Origin: Caulochytrium protostelioides
Lineage: Eukaryota > Chytridiomycota > Caulochytriomycetes > Caulochytriales > Caulochytriaceae
Length of the DNA stretch: 64,000 nt
Assembly (NCBI GenBank): GCA_003615045.1
Contig: ML014124.1
Coordinates: 62,001-126,000 of the forward strand
Direction: 5' to 3'
Numbering within the stretch: the first letter of the stretch is position 1; each line of letters begins with the position of its first letter. Under the pieces are notes generated by a model. That model searched no databases. It saw only the letters and a list, made by a program, of their open reading frames with translations, and had not been told where the DNA came from. Positions 53,531-63,848 of the stretch are shown here, in pieces. The position numbers were made by a program, and so were the translations under genes.

Positions 53531-54169
53531 GATGCGCGAGCGCGTCAATGCGAAAAAGCGGCACAGGGGCGGAATTAGAGAAGACACGCGTAGGGATACT
53601 CAAAAGCGTCTCAGGCAGGTGGGCCGTGGACCGATGGTGATCACAATACGTCCCGCGTGTGTCAAGCCGCGAGTGATCTGCCGCGGAGGATGTCTATGCA
53701 CGAGACATCGAAAACGACTCGCGTATCGAGCCGCTGCTCCTTCATGAGCATGGGCACGTCGTGACGGCCACGTGACGGGCGCTCTTCATGATGATGGCCA
53801 CGAGCCGACGCGCGTGGCTTGATGAAGTCGCTGACGAAACGCGTGGGCATGAGCCATGCGCATGCGTCGCAGGAAACGGCAAGACATCCGCGTCAGGGTC
53901 TCGACGCGCCTCTGCCTCTTCCCCCTGCCTCCGCCTCGGCCTCTGCGCCCCGGGTCGCCACCACCGTGCCCTGCGTTCGCCGCCATTCCGCGGCCGGTCC
54001 CGAGAAGAGCGCCGCCATGCCCGACGACTGCCGTGGCAGTGTTCCGACCGCGACGTCGCCGGCTTCGGCTTCAGCATCAGCTTCGAATGCGGATGCGGAT
54101 GAGCGGACTTTCGTTGCTTTCGTCGCTTTCGTCGCTTTCGCCACGACCGTTCCGAGATGCCGCTCGCTG

Positions 54170-54171
<2 letters not shown>

Positions 54172-54225
<54 letters not shown>
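54172..54225. repeat. GTC trinucleotide microsatellite, 18 units
   Basis: Eighteen uninterrupted GTC triplets (GAC on the other strand) in non-coding DNA, followed by related GTCGTCGTGGCC units to about 54310. Confidence 0.92.
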
Positions 54226-54227
<2 letters not shown>

Positions 54228-55236
54228 GGCCGCCGTTGTCCCTCGCTACCGTCGTTGTCGCCGCCGTCGCCGTCGTCGTGGCCGTCGTCGTGGCCGTCGT
54301 CGTGGCCGCGGCCAGCACGCGTCGTCGTGGACGGCATCCGCGGCGACCGGCAGCGCGCAAGGAGCGGCGTTGGTCGAGCAAGCGGCAAGGAAAGGAACGG
54401 CCCGAGACGAGGCTTGGCGCCGACGCGGGTCACGCCCACGGGCAGTGGTGGTTCGGCGAGGTTCGCATGGGCGGCCGGCGGCTGTGGCGCAGCGGACGTC
54501 CGCCGATCCGAGCTCTGCGACCGCCGTCCCTATATGCGCCGCAGCCCCTATTATCAATCCATTTTCCGCGAAGGTGCGACGCGACAGGACCATGGCGCAT
54601 CAACACTTACGACATGACGCGTCGATGGCGGTCAAGAGTCTCTGCATCGTCCTCGTCGTCGCGGCCACAAGAGGGCGAGATAACGGGCCCGTGCCCATCG
54701 ACATCGACATGGGTGTTGCACCGTGGCTCGATATGGTCATGTCGTTCTTGCGTGACCGACGCGTTGCGGTGGCGAACTGCAGCGACCACGGCAGCTGCAA
54801 CGACGTTGGATGATGCGCCTGCCGTCGCAAATGACGCCACCATGCAGGCCACTTGACTGCTTGCCGTTCCCCCCGTCGTCGAGATGGGGAGGTCGACCGT
54901 GCTGGCGGTCCATCGCGATAAGGTTTCCTCAGCTGCCAAGCCATAAAACAACAACGCAATGACGCGCATTCTTTCCTGCAGGACCTGCCCAGCACTCGTG
55001 ATGCCCCCTTCTCGCTCGCCCCGTCTCCCATTAAACGCGGCCGCTGGCTGCGGCCGACGGGGCCGCCGCCCCACCCGCCGCAGCGTCCTCGCGCCAGTGC
55101 ACTCACGTCAGCGCCCTCCGTCGTCACTATCGGTGCCTTATGGGCCGCGTGAACGCTCGCCACAGCGCCCGCCGCAGTGGTACCGAAGCTTCCCCCTAGC
55201 GGCCGTGAAGGCGGTCGTTAGCACTTGGTGGCGTGT

Positions 55237-55527
55237 GCCGTGCGCCGGATGCCGTGCGCCGGATGCCGTGCGCCGGATGCCGTGCGCCGGATGCCGTGCG
55301 CCGGATGCCGTGCGCCGGATGCCGTGCGCCNNNNNNNNNNCGGATGCCGTGCGCCGGATGCCGTGCGCCGGATGCCGTGCGCCGGATGCCGTGCGCCGGA
55401 TGCCGTGCGCCGGATGCCGTGCGCCGGATGCCGTGAGCTGTATGCCGTGAGCTGTATGTCGTGAGCTGTATGTCGTGGGCTGCTGGCCGTGAGCTGTATG
55501 TCGTGGGCTGTTGGCCGTGGGCTGCTG
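55237..55527. repeat. 14-bp minisatellite with a gradient of unit variants
   Basis: Units of GCCGTGCGCCGGAT run head to tail from 55237 (six complete copies and part of a seventh) to a block of ten N. After the gap come six more identical copies (55346-55429), then seven diverged units such as GCCGTGAGCTGTAT and GTCGTGGGCTGCTG (55430-55527). Identity is complete at the left and decays to the right. The sequence on the two sides of the N block is out of phase by three bases, so the N count is a placeholder for unknown length. The unit has no stop in any frame, which creates false ORFs on both strands. Confidence 0.95.
55331..55340. other. Assembly gap (ten N)
   Basis: Ten undetermined bases inside the minisatellite. 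True size is unknown and is likely larger, because short reads collapse such arrays. Confidence 0.99.
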
Positions 55528-55550
55528 GGTACCCAATACCATGGGGTACC
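55528..55550. repeat. Inverted repeat at the end of the minisatellite
   Basis: GGTACCC (55528-55534) and GGGTACC (55544-55550) form a seven-base inverted pair around a nine-base loop, immediately after the last diverged minisatellite unit. Function unknown. Confidence 0.6.
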
Positions 55551-57228
55551 GTCGTGCTGTGTCGTGTGCGCCGCGCTGGGCGCCTGGAGAGGGCCACGGG
55601 AAGGCGCGCGTCCCGGCCTTGCGGCAAGCAATGCGGAAGCCCAGACGGGTGCGGCGTGCATCGCGGCCACCCGTGGCTCGCGGGCGTCGCCACCACCCAT
55701 ATCGTCGGTGGACACCAGCAACGGCGGCGGCCGCCATGGAAGGGAGCCTGGAGCCGCGGGTATACCGCAATATCACGATGGTGATACGCTTGTCCTAGGT
55801 AAAAGCGAAAAAAAAAATCTGCTGGCGTGAAGGATGCTCCAGCACCCGCTTGGCAACGCCGTGATCACCCATGGGCAAGCAGACGTGTGAGCGTGTGGGC
55901 ATACTTGTCACAGCCTGCCAACGCTCGTCGCATCCGTGCATCTCTGTATCGCCGCTTCTGCGTTGCCGGCCGATGCCGTCTGTTCGCATCATTCCGTGAG
56001 TCGTGACAGCGTCCGACAACAATACGCGTCTCGTTACCCTTGGCCACTCCGCTGCGACGCGGTCTATCGATCACGGCTCAGCTCCACTCAGTTCAGCTCA
56101 GCTCAGCTCAGCTCTACTTTGTCCAGCTCAGCATTTCACCACGTACGCCGGCACCTCTTTGTTTGCCGCTAACCACGTGGCATCGTCCCTGACTCGTCCT
56201 TCCTTCAACGGGGGCCATCCAGGATCTGAACAACGAGCCCCACGGCGCACTTTCTCTTTTTTTTTGTTCGGCATTTTTCCGCGTTCCCAAGCTCCTTCTC
56301 CGCGCGCGCGCCACAAACGCATCCGCCCACCATTGCCGCCTCCCGTGGTGCCTGTCCGTGGGTCTGTCCCGTTCGTCTGTCCGACCTGTCCGACTCCCCG
56401 ACGCGCCTTCGTAGGCGACCGTCTGTGCCACCGGCCGTGACCCCATTAGCCCTCCCGCTGCCGTTGGGCCGTGGACGCCGCCGCGGTCGGCCCCCGCTGC
56501 GCTGACAGCCAGCAAACGCCTGGCTCACGAGCGGCCCGTGGCGCTCGACTCCGCGTGGTGCTCGCCATTGCTCCGAAAGGATACCCCCAACTGCTCTCCA
56601 AGAAACGCGATCCATCCGGTCTGGCCTTTCCAGCTTCTCGTGCCACCCATCCCCCCCGCGCCACGTGGTGCTACGGAAGGCGGACTCGGCACGTGTGTGG
56701 CGCCTCGCGGCTTCAGGTTCGTGTCGTGGACTTTTGTCGTGGACTTTTTCGGGACCGGGCGGAACCGGGGCGCTGCCTCGTGCATTCCCTTATTTTTGTG
56801 CTTCGCCTCGTTTCCGGCCACGTGGGCCACGTGCAGGGTGACGGCGAAGACGCGTCGGTCTCAGCACAGCACAGCCGATTGGTGTCACTGAAGGGCACCA
56901 CGAATCGACCCCGACGGCGGCGTTGGCGAACGGCCACGACGAACGGCCTCGACTAAGGCAGCAGTGGCCGCGGCAACGGGAGCTACGGCCTTGATCCGGG
57001 CCCATCACAGCTTCATCATACCTGTGACAGCGGACAGCCTTGCTTTGGCAGGGGCATTGCTTTGACCACGCGTCCGCACGGTTCCTGGTGGCCCGAGGGG
57101 TCGCCTGTCACGGTCGAGCGTGCCGTCTCTAACGGCGCCGTCAGATCCCACGGCACGTGGGCAGTATCCTCGCGTCTGCGCACGACACCAGCCGCCTGTT
57201 GCCGGTGACGACCGCCGCCCCGGTCTTT

Positions 57229-57286
57229 CAGCCACGCGTACAGTTCATCCACCGGTTCAGCCACGCGTACAGTTCATCCACCGGTT
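57229..57286. repeat. 29-bp tandem duplication
   Basis: Two perfect copies of a 29-bp unit beginning CAGCCACGCGTACAG, with the first nine bases of a third copy following at 57287. Located about 440-500 bp before the ICS-dioxygenase start codon, so possibly in its promoter. Confidence 0.9.
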
Positions 57287-57724
57287 CAGCCACGCCGTCA
57301 TCCACCGGTTCCACCACAAGCGCGCCAACGACGCTCTCGTGTCTGACAGGGCGACATCAGTTCACCGCGCGCCTCGTCATCATCCACGTCATCATCGTCA
57401 TCTTCACCACGGCATTCGAACCGCCGCAAGAGGTGGGCCACGCTCCGCCATTCGAATCGGCATCCGTGGTTGGCTTGAGCACGACCGACGATCCCCTCAT
57501 CCACTCCGCTGTCCGTGGTCACCTCATCCGATCGCTCATCCGATCGTCGGAGTCTCCTACGGGACCGGGGCCCTCATCACTTCGCGTGCTTGCATCAGCC
57601 ACTGCTGAGTACGAGGCGCGTGCAACCTTCCTGATCTCCGATCTCCGATCTCCGGATTTGTCATTCGCCGATTGCCCGGGCACCCCCTTTATCTTCCACG
57701 TGACTATCGTTGCCCATCACCGTC

Positions 57725-60700
57725 ATGACGGCCACCTCGAGTCGGCCCGCTGCCGCCGCGGACGCCGCGACCGGTCTCGCCACCGCCACGACCTCATCTG
57801 CATCGCCTGCCACCGCCTCCGCTGCTTCGACCTCATCGCCATCCACCCATGCATCAGAATGGCACTCGGCGTCCGGGCCCGCATCCTTCGCTCAAGGGTC
57901 TGCGGCCCTCAAGTCGGCCTGCCCCAGCAGCAATCACAGCAGCAGCGACAGTGGTAGCGGCGACGTGGCCGCCACTACGCCAATGGCATCGGCATCCGCC
58001 GCCAACGCCGCGGCGGCGACGGCAAGTGCAAAGACCATGGCAGCGATGCCCGCCATGACGGCGTCGCCGCTCACGCCGCCGCGGACCCTGCCCTCGTCGG
58101 CGGCGTCCTCCGTCGAGCGCATGGCCGACCGGGCGTCCAAGTCCTCGTTCGCCGCCACAACGGGCAGCGGCAGCGCCCGCCCGAGCTCACCGCGCCCGCC
58201 GCCGCCGCCGCCCGCGTTCGACCTCACCCTCGAGGACGCCGCCAAGCGCGACCCGACCAGCGTCTTTGGCCTAGCCACTCCGATCGAGCGCGCGCAGACC
58301 GAGCGCATCCTCGACCACTTCGACGGGTTCCGCCTCAAGCCCGACAACGAGCTCTACATCACGGGCGGCGGGCGGCTGCGCCTCGCCGAGCTGCTGCTGC
58401 GCCACGTGCGCCGGCAGCAGCCGATCCCCTTCGTGCTCCCGGCGTTCCCCTTCAAGAGCCCCAACGCGGCCAAGAAGGTGATTGGCGTGCTGCCGGACCG
58501 CGGCGAGGAGCTGGCCTTCGAGCGCCTCAACGTCTTCACGGCGGGCGTCGCGGCCGTTTACCCGCCGGGCGCGTACACGATCATCTTCAGCGACGGCCGC
58601 GTCTTCAACGATATGCTCGGCGTGCCCGACTATCTTGTGGACCTCTACGGCTCCGCGTGTCGCCAGATGACCCGCGACCGCGGCTTCCACTATCTCCGCT
58701 GGGACTCGCTCGATGCGCATATTCCGTTCGACCCCGCCGAGGCGCCGCCCCTCGGGACCCCGGAGTACCACCGCTACATCCGCGACAAGATGGTCCAGGA
58801 CGGCGCCCGGCTCGCGATGCGTTCGGCGGCCCGCGCCGGGTCCACCTCGCCCGCACCCGCGGAAGCCGCCGGCGAAACGGCCACGGCGCAGGATACAGAC
58901 GGCGCCGTCATGCCCGTGATCGACATCGATAAGCTCATCCGCGACGACCCCGCGGCGCTCGCGGCGTACCGTGGGTTTATCAAGTTTCTGCAGCTGGATC
59001 TGGAGAACGTTTTCCGGTCACGGCCCGAATCGGCGCTGTGGAGCCGGTCGCGCATCAAGAAGGAGTGCGGCCGCATCGGCAAGGTTATGCTCCGGCGCAA
59101 CCACGCCCTCGCGAACTTTGTCACCACCGTTCATCCGGACGCCGTGCGGCTCAGCATCCATATGCACTCTAACTCGGGACCCAAGTATGGCGTCGTCCTG
59201 CTCAACAACAACATCGCCTTGGCGGCGTACCGCTCGCTCCATGAAGACGAGGCCAAACGCGGCGAGAAAGAACCCATCACCTCCCAAGCCTCGGGCGTGC
59301 TGCTGCGCACGGCCGTGACGCCGTGGCACAACACGACACTCGAGATCGCGACTTCCTTCACCGCGCCCATATCCTTCCTCTCGCCGGAACTCGATCAAGC
59401 CGCGCATACGCCGCTGCCGCTCGACCACCTTGATTTCGATTTCGACGTGAACGGGGGTGGGGATCGGCCCGACGGCGCGACGGCCACGGACAGCTCGGCT
59501 GAAGGACCGGCCTTGCCGCGCCCGGGCTCGGCGTTTCACCGCGCCATCTGCATCAACCGCCAGATCATCAACACCGAGCACTGCGAAGTCACGGTGCATC
59601 CGATCTACCAGCGGCCCTGGGGCTATGTGCTGCGCAATGCGTCCGCCGCCGCCGCCGCCGCCGCCACGACGGTCACGGCCACAACCTCGGCGGCGGCGAC
59701 ACCGCGTCTCCACACGCGCAGCGGCGCGTCAGAGTCGGACTCGCTGCATGCCACCACAGCGCCGTCGACCACGGCGCCGTCGACGGCGGCGACATCGACA
59801 GCAGCGACGCCGGTCGTACCGGTCGCCCACAAAATGGCTATGACGGTCTCCGAGCTCGCTGAAAGGCCGGCCTCGCCGATCGGACGCAAAGCCACCGCGT
59901 CGCCAATCGTGCAGGACGCCGAGATCCTGGTGTCCGCACTGCTCACGCCGACGCAGATCGGCGCCTCCCGCAGCCCCCAGGACGAGATGGACGGCGACAG
60001 CGTCGCGGCGAAGGACGCTGACACGCAGGACCCCCGTGGGACGGGCGCCAGCCTCGGCCGCGTCCACTCCTCGCCCTCGCTGTCCGCCGACTCGAGCCCG
60101 TCGCTGTCCGCGATGTTCGCCGTCCAGACCGGCGCCGCCGCCGTCATGACGCCTTCCGAATCCTCCTTTACGCTGAACCAAGCGATCGACATCGGCACCG
60201 CGAACGCCGTCGCCGAAACGGACGCCTTGCTGGAGTCGACCCTGGGGGGCGACAGCTGTGCGACAGCGATGGCCAAGACGGCTGCCGCGGAGGCGACGTC
60301 GACGGCGACGGCGGCCGCCACCGGCTCCTTGGCACCCGCGCCGTCGACAGCGATGGTGGCGCCCTCGCCCATCGCGCCCTCGCCCTCGCCCGCGTCCTCG
60401 CCGGCGGCGGCGGAAGCCGCCATGTTGGCGACGCCGCTCGGTCCCTCATCGCACCCGCCGCCCTCGCACCCCCATGCGACATCGCGGTGCTCCCGCTCAC
60501 AGGCCCATGGCGTGGCCGCGCGGCCCCATACCTCGCCCTCGCCGCTCGCACGCTGCTCCCCGCACCCGCGGACCCCCGACCCGGTCGACGCCGACGTGGC
60601 CCCGCCGGCGCGGACGACGCCCCGCATGCGCCCCCGCAAGCCCTCTCGGGCTGGAACATTGTCGCCGGCCCGCGCGCGCCCTAGTCGCTCGGCGTCCTCG

Positions 60701-62230
60701 GCCAGTGGTTCGCCCGGGGTCTCCTCGGCCGGCCCCCTCGTCGGCTCTGCCTCGACATGCACCTCCTTTGCCACCGCTGCTGCCGTGCTGACGGTGCCGC
60801 CCGCCATTCCCATGGAGGGCGGGCCCGGCACGATCCCGCCGATGCGGCTGAGCCCCGAGGCCTTCCCGATGGCGGCCCACCAGGACGCCGTGCTGGCGCG
60901 GTCGCGGCCGCTGTGGGCGCACCTGCCCGTGACGTTTGAGCGGCTGCGGCCCTTTGGCCTCCTGGTCCGTGCCGACGCCTCTGCCGCGGGCCGGCCCGCG
61001 CTGCGCGACGTGCCGTGGCAGTCCTTCCGCGAGTTCGGCTACGTGTTCGGGCTCGTGGTGCTGCGCGGGTTCGCGCCGCCGGCCGACGCGGCCGCCCTCG
61101 AAGCCGACGCCGCGTCCCTCGGGCCGCTGCTGCGGTGGCCGCACGGCGTCATTACGGACGTCGTCGAGCGGGCGGCGCCGCGCTCCAACCAGGAGTCGCG
61201 GGAGGCCATGCCGTTCCACTTCGATGGCATGTTCAAGTTCGTCAAGACGGTGCCCGTGATGCCCGCGGCGACGACGGCGTCCGCGACTGCCTCGCCCACC
61301 GCGTCCGTCCCGCCCCTCATGGCCGGCATCCCGGACGTGCCCCAGTTCCAGTTCTTCCGCTGCGCCCACGCCTCGGCGGCGGACGAGAACGACGGCCTCA
61401 CCCTGTTTACGGACACGCGCTATATCCTCCGTGACATGGACGGGTCGTGTGTCAAGCGCCAGCGATACCATCAGCAACAGGCACTGAAGCGGCAGCTTCA
61501 CCGCCCGCCCCTCTACAGCACGGCCAGCTCCAACACGATCGGCACGGCGCGGTCATCGTCGGCGTCGGCGTCGGCGTCGGCGTCGTCCCCGCCGTCGGAG
61601 GCGGCCCTCGCGCCGCTGACGCCCGTGTTGTCCGTGACAACGACGACGACGAGCGGCAGCCCCGGCCTGGGGCCCTCACTTCCCGAGCCGCTCGAGTCGC
61701 ATGATCCCCTGCGCGACGCGCTGCCCTACGACGCCATTCCGCGCCACGCCCGGCTGCAGTACCTCAGCAGCCAGATCCTCGGGTACGGGACGCCGTGCAC
61801 AGGCCGGTTCGGCTCGAACGCCGCGCGGCTCTACTCGCCTCTCGTCGTCCCCCACCCGGTCACGGCGCAGCCAGTGCTCCGGTTCCACGAGCCCTGGGAC
61901 CAGTCGCGCACCCAGCTGCAGCCGGTCGAGGTCACGCCGTTGCGCCACGACCCATACTACCGCAACCTCAATGCGGGCCGCCTGCCGCCCGTGAACGCCG
62001 ACGGCTCGACGGCTCAGCGCGGCCCCGCGCCGCCCATGCTGCCTGCGCCGCTCTCGTTCGAACGGCTAACGAACGCGCTGACGAACGCGCTGTATGACCG
62101 CGAGCGGTACTGCTATGCCCATCGATGGGAGCAGGACGACTACGTCCTCGCGGATAACTATGCGCTGCTGCATACTCGCACCGCTTACCGGACCTCCTCG
62201 CGCCACTTACAGCGCATTCACATCTATTAG
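57725..62230 (+). CDS. Fused isocyanide synthase (Dit1/PvcA) and TauD/PvcB-like dioxygenase
   Basis: 1501 residues, one exon, from the first in-frame ATG. Residues 1-160 are Ala/Ser/Thr-rich. The isocyanide synthase domain (about 165-640) has the Dit1/PvcA hallmarks IPFVLPAFPFKSPNAAKKVIGVLPDRGEE and VYPPGAYTIIFSDGRVFNDMLGVPDYLVDLY, and later HMHSNSGPKYGVVL. A disordered linker of about 400 residues follows. The TauD/TfdA domain (about 1050-1501) has the iron ligands H1165 and D1167 (PFHFDGMF) and H1483 (LADNYALLHTRTAY), then RHLQRIHIY. The family turns an amino acid plus ribulose-5-phosphate into an isonitrile; PvcB-like partners then oxidise the side chain, often to a vinyl isonitrile. Products bind copper or iron, or feed spore-wall pigments (Dit1). 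A second Ser/Ala-rich insert (about 1275-1320) splits the dioxygenase. No transport or tailoring gene is adjacent. Confidence 0.88.
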   Translation: MTATSSRPAAAADAATGLATATTSSASPATASAASTSSPSTHASEWHSASGPASFAQGSAALKSACPSSNHSSSDSGSGDVAATTPMASASAANAAAATASAKTMAAMPAMTASPLTPPRTLPSSAASSVERMADRASKSSFAATTGSGSARPSSPRPPPPPPAFDLTLEDAAKRDPTSVFGLATPIERAQTERILDHFDGFRLKPDNELYITGGGRLRLAELLLRHVRRQQPIPFVLPAFPFKSPNAAKKVIGVLPDRGEELAFERLNVFTAGVAAVYPPGAYTIIFSDGRVFNDMLGVPDYLVDLYGSACRQMTRDRGFHYLRWDSLDAHIPFDPAEAPPLGTPEYHRYIRDKMVQDGARLAMRSAARAGSTSPAPAEAAGETATAQDTDGAVMPVIDIDKLIRDDPAALAAYRGFIKFLQLDLENVFRSRPESALWSRSRIKKECGRIGKVMLRRNHALANFVTTVHPDAVRLSIHMHSNSGPKYGVVLLNNNIALAAYRSLHEDEAKRGEKEPITSQASGVLLRTAVTPWHNTTLEIATSFTAPISFLSPELDQAAHTPLPLDHLDFDFDVNGGGDRPDGATATDSSAEGPALPRPGSAFHRAICINRQIINTEHCEVTVHPIYQRPWGYVLRNASAAAAAAATTVTATTSAAATPRLHTRSGASESDSLHATTAPSTTAPSTAATSTAATPVVPVAHKMAMTVSELAERPASPIGRKATASPIVQDAEILVSALLTPTQIGASRSPQDEMDGDSVAAKDADTQDPRGTGASLGRVHSSPSLSADSSPSLSAMFAVQTGAAAVMTPSESSFTLNQAIDIGTANAVAETDALLESTLGGDSCATAMAKTAAAEATSTATAAATGSLAPAPSTAMVAPSPIAPSPSPASSPAAAEAAMLATPLGPSSHPPPSHPHATSRCSRSQAHGVAARPHTSPSPLARCSPHPRTPDPVDADVAPPARTTPRMRPRKPSRAGTLSPARARPSRSASSASGSPGVSSAGPLVGSASTCTSFATAAAVLTVPPAIPMEGGPGTIPPMRLSPEAFPMAAHQDAVLARSRPLWAHLPVTFERLRPFGLLVRADASAAGRPALRDVPWQSFREFGYVFGLVVLRGFAPPADAAALEADAASLGPLLRWPHGVITDVVERAAPRSNQESREAMPFHFDGMFKFVKTVPVMPAATTASATASPTASVPPLMAGIPDVPQFQFFRCAHASAADENDGLTLFTDTRYILRDMDGSCVKRQRYHQQQALKRQLHRPPLYSTASSNTIGTARSSSASASASASSPPSEAALAPLTPVLSVTTTTTSGSPGLGPSLPEPLESHDPLRDALPYDAIPRHARLQYLSSQILGYGTPCTGRFGSNAARLYSPLVVPHPVTAQPVLRFHEPWDQSRTQLQPVEVTPLRHDPYYRNLNAGRLPPVNADGSTAQRGPAPPMLPAPLSFERLTNALTNALYDRERYCYAHRWEQDDYVLADNYALLHTRTAYRTSSRHLQRIHIY

Positions 62231-62537
62231 GGTGACCGACGCGCCGACCGCGTACGAATTCCTCTTCCCCTGTCCTCCGCCACCTCATATTCAATGCATT
62301 CCCCTGCTCCCCATCCCACGGCGCCCTTTCGTGCTTCCTCATACGGTGGCCTGTCTTCGGATTCCTTTCGTAGACCTCCGATCTCGGTGACTTTTTGTTT
62401 TACTTTTGCTGATAGACGCCTCAATTGATTTGTTGCATCTGCGGTGTCATCGGAATGATTTCCGGGGTCGTAGGCACCTGAAGCCCCAAGAAACATGGTG
62501 ATGCCCATCAGGGGTCGCCTCCGGGGAAACGGGACGC
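62231..62537. other. Convergent 3' region, ICS-dioxygenase and ARPC1
   Basis: 307 bp, AT-richer than neighbouring coding DNA (T-rich at about 62393-62415). Likely polyadenylation region of both genes. No gene seen. Confidence 0.5.
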
Positions 62538-63848
62538 TTAGACCGTCATGCGGCTGACGCTGGTCGAGAGCAGATCCCAGATGGCCAGCTTGCCGTCGAC
62601 GCCGCTGGTGGAGAAGTGGGTGACGTTAGCGGCCGGGTCGGGCCCGGAGCCCGAGTAGGCGCGGACGCTGGTGATGGTGTTCTGGTGGACGGTCTCGAGC
62701 TCGGTGTCGCTGTTGATCTGTTGGGCGCGCGAGTCCATCTGGCGGAACTTGGACATGGCGTTGCTCGCGGTGACGCTCTTGCGCTGCCCGACATCGAGCT
62801 TGCCGGCGAGCTGCCACGTGCCGCCCTGCTTCGCGACGAGATACGGCGTGCAGTCGTGGCCGGCGACGACGAGGGCGGTCTCGGAGGCCCAGAGCAGGCT
62901 GACGAAGGGCAGGGTGTTGGTACGGATCGTCACGACGGGGTCCTGTGGGCCAGTGGCGATGTTGACGCTGCTGTCGTGGGAGACCCACGCGATAGCGCGG
63001 CTCTGCGGCGCGAACGCCACGTCGTGGACCCAGCCCCCGGCGTCGTGGCCGAACTCGCCGCACACCGTGCCAAAGGGCAGCCGCTCGCCCCAGACGGGGT
63101 CGCTCGCCTTCACGTCGAGGCCCTTGACCCACGCCGAGAAGACGCGCGCCTTCATGTCGGCGGCGCCCGCGACGAGCAGGATGTTGTCCGGGTGCCACGC
63201 GAGGCTGAGCACCGTCGAGCGGAGCGGCTTCTTGAGGTGCTTCGAGACCCACCAGTCGTTCTCCTCCTCGAAGTAGCAGATGGCGATCTGGCGCGCGCCG
63301 GAGCCGACGGCGAACTTGTTTTCGTGCGGCGACCAGCGGATCGTCGTCGCCGCGCGGTTAAAGCGCAGCAGCACGAGCGTCGGCTTCCACGTGTCCGACG
63401 GCGCGTCGTGGACCCATACGTACGCATTGCGGTCCTGGCTCGCAGTCGCGATGCGGTTCGTCTTGGGCGCCCAGTCGATGCTCGTCACCAGCTTGTCGTG
63501 CTCCGAGAGCGTGTGCGTGTGCGTCCACCCGTCGCCGCGCCGCGCATAGATGTACACCTCGTGGGAGTTCGGGCTCACCGCGACCTGCGTGCGGTCCGCG
63601 TTGAACGCATGGCACGTGATCGGGCTACACCAGCACGCGGGAGCACGATGCCATCATTGCGAACATTAGAGAAACCCACGTGTCGCGGCCATGACGCGGT
63701 CATCACAGATACAAGCGAAACGTCGGGTCCATGCATTGCAGGGTCAGTTCCAGAGGCGAGAGACGACGCGATCGGCAGATGCTGACGCGCAGCGAGGCAG
63801 GGGGGCCGTTACCTGGCGAACAGCTGGAATTCTTCGGGGCCCGACATG
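62538..63848 (-). CDS. ARC40: Arp2/3 complex WD40 subunit ARPC1/ARC40 (one intron)
   Basis: Exons 63848-63814 and 63624-62538 (189-bp intron, donor GTAACG, acceptor TAG) give 373 residues, the usual size. The tiny first exon encodes MSGPEEFQLFA, and the junction restores SPITCHAFNADRTQVAVSPNSHEVYIYAR, matching [27 protein letters not shown] of human ARPC1. WD repeats follow: HDKLVTSIDWAPKTNRIATASQDRNAYVW, then RAATTIRWSPHENKFAVGSGARQIAICYFEEENDWWVSKHLKKP. The conserved insertion near the C-terminus (AMSKFRQMDSRAQ) contacts nucleation-promoting factors in the family. The complex nucleates branched actin, for example at endocytic patches and in amoeboid crawling. The 5' exon was found by its splice sites and homology; no transcript evidence is available. 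Confidence 0.94.

Larger units (their letters stand above)
53531..57724. other. 4.2-kb gene-poor, repeat-bearing block
   Basis: The longest gap between genes. It lies between the divergent LETM1 and ICS-dioxygenase genes. It holds a GTC triplet array (54172-54225), GTCGTCGTGGCC units (about 54270-54310), a 14-bp minisatellite with an assembly gap (55237-55527), a TCAGC-rich patch (about 56085-56130) and a 29-bp tandem repeat (57229-57286). Open frames here are arginine-, serine- or proline-rich products of simple sequence. The final 400 bp, C/T-rich and with a less biased composition, probably serve as promoter and leader for the ICS gene. Confidence 0.6.

Noticed and set aside
55138-55776. 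Overlapping frames of 67-212 codons in all phases around the minisatellite
   Set aside because: The 14-bp unit has no stop in any frame and its length is not a multiple of three, so every frame encodes the same 14-residue pattern. The frames also run through an assembly gap.
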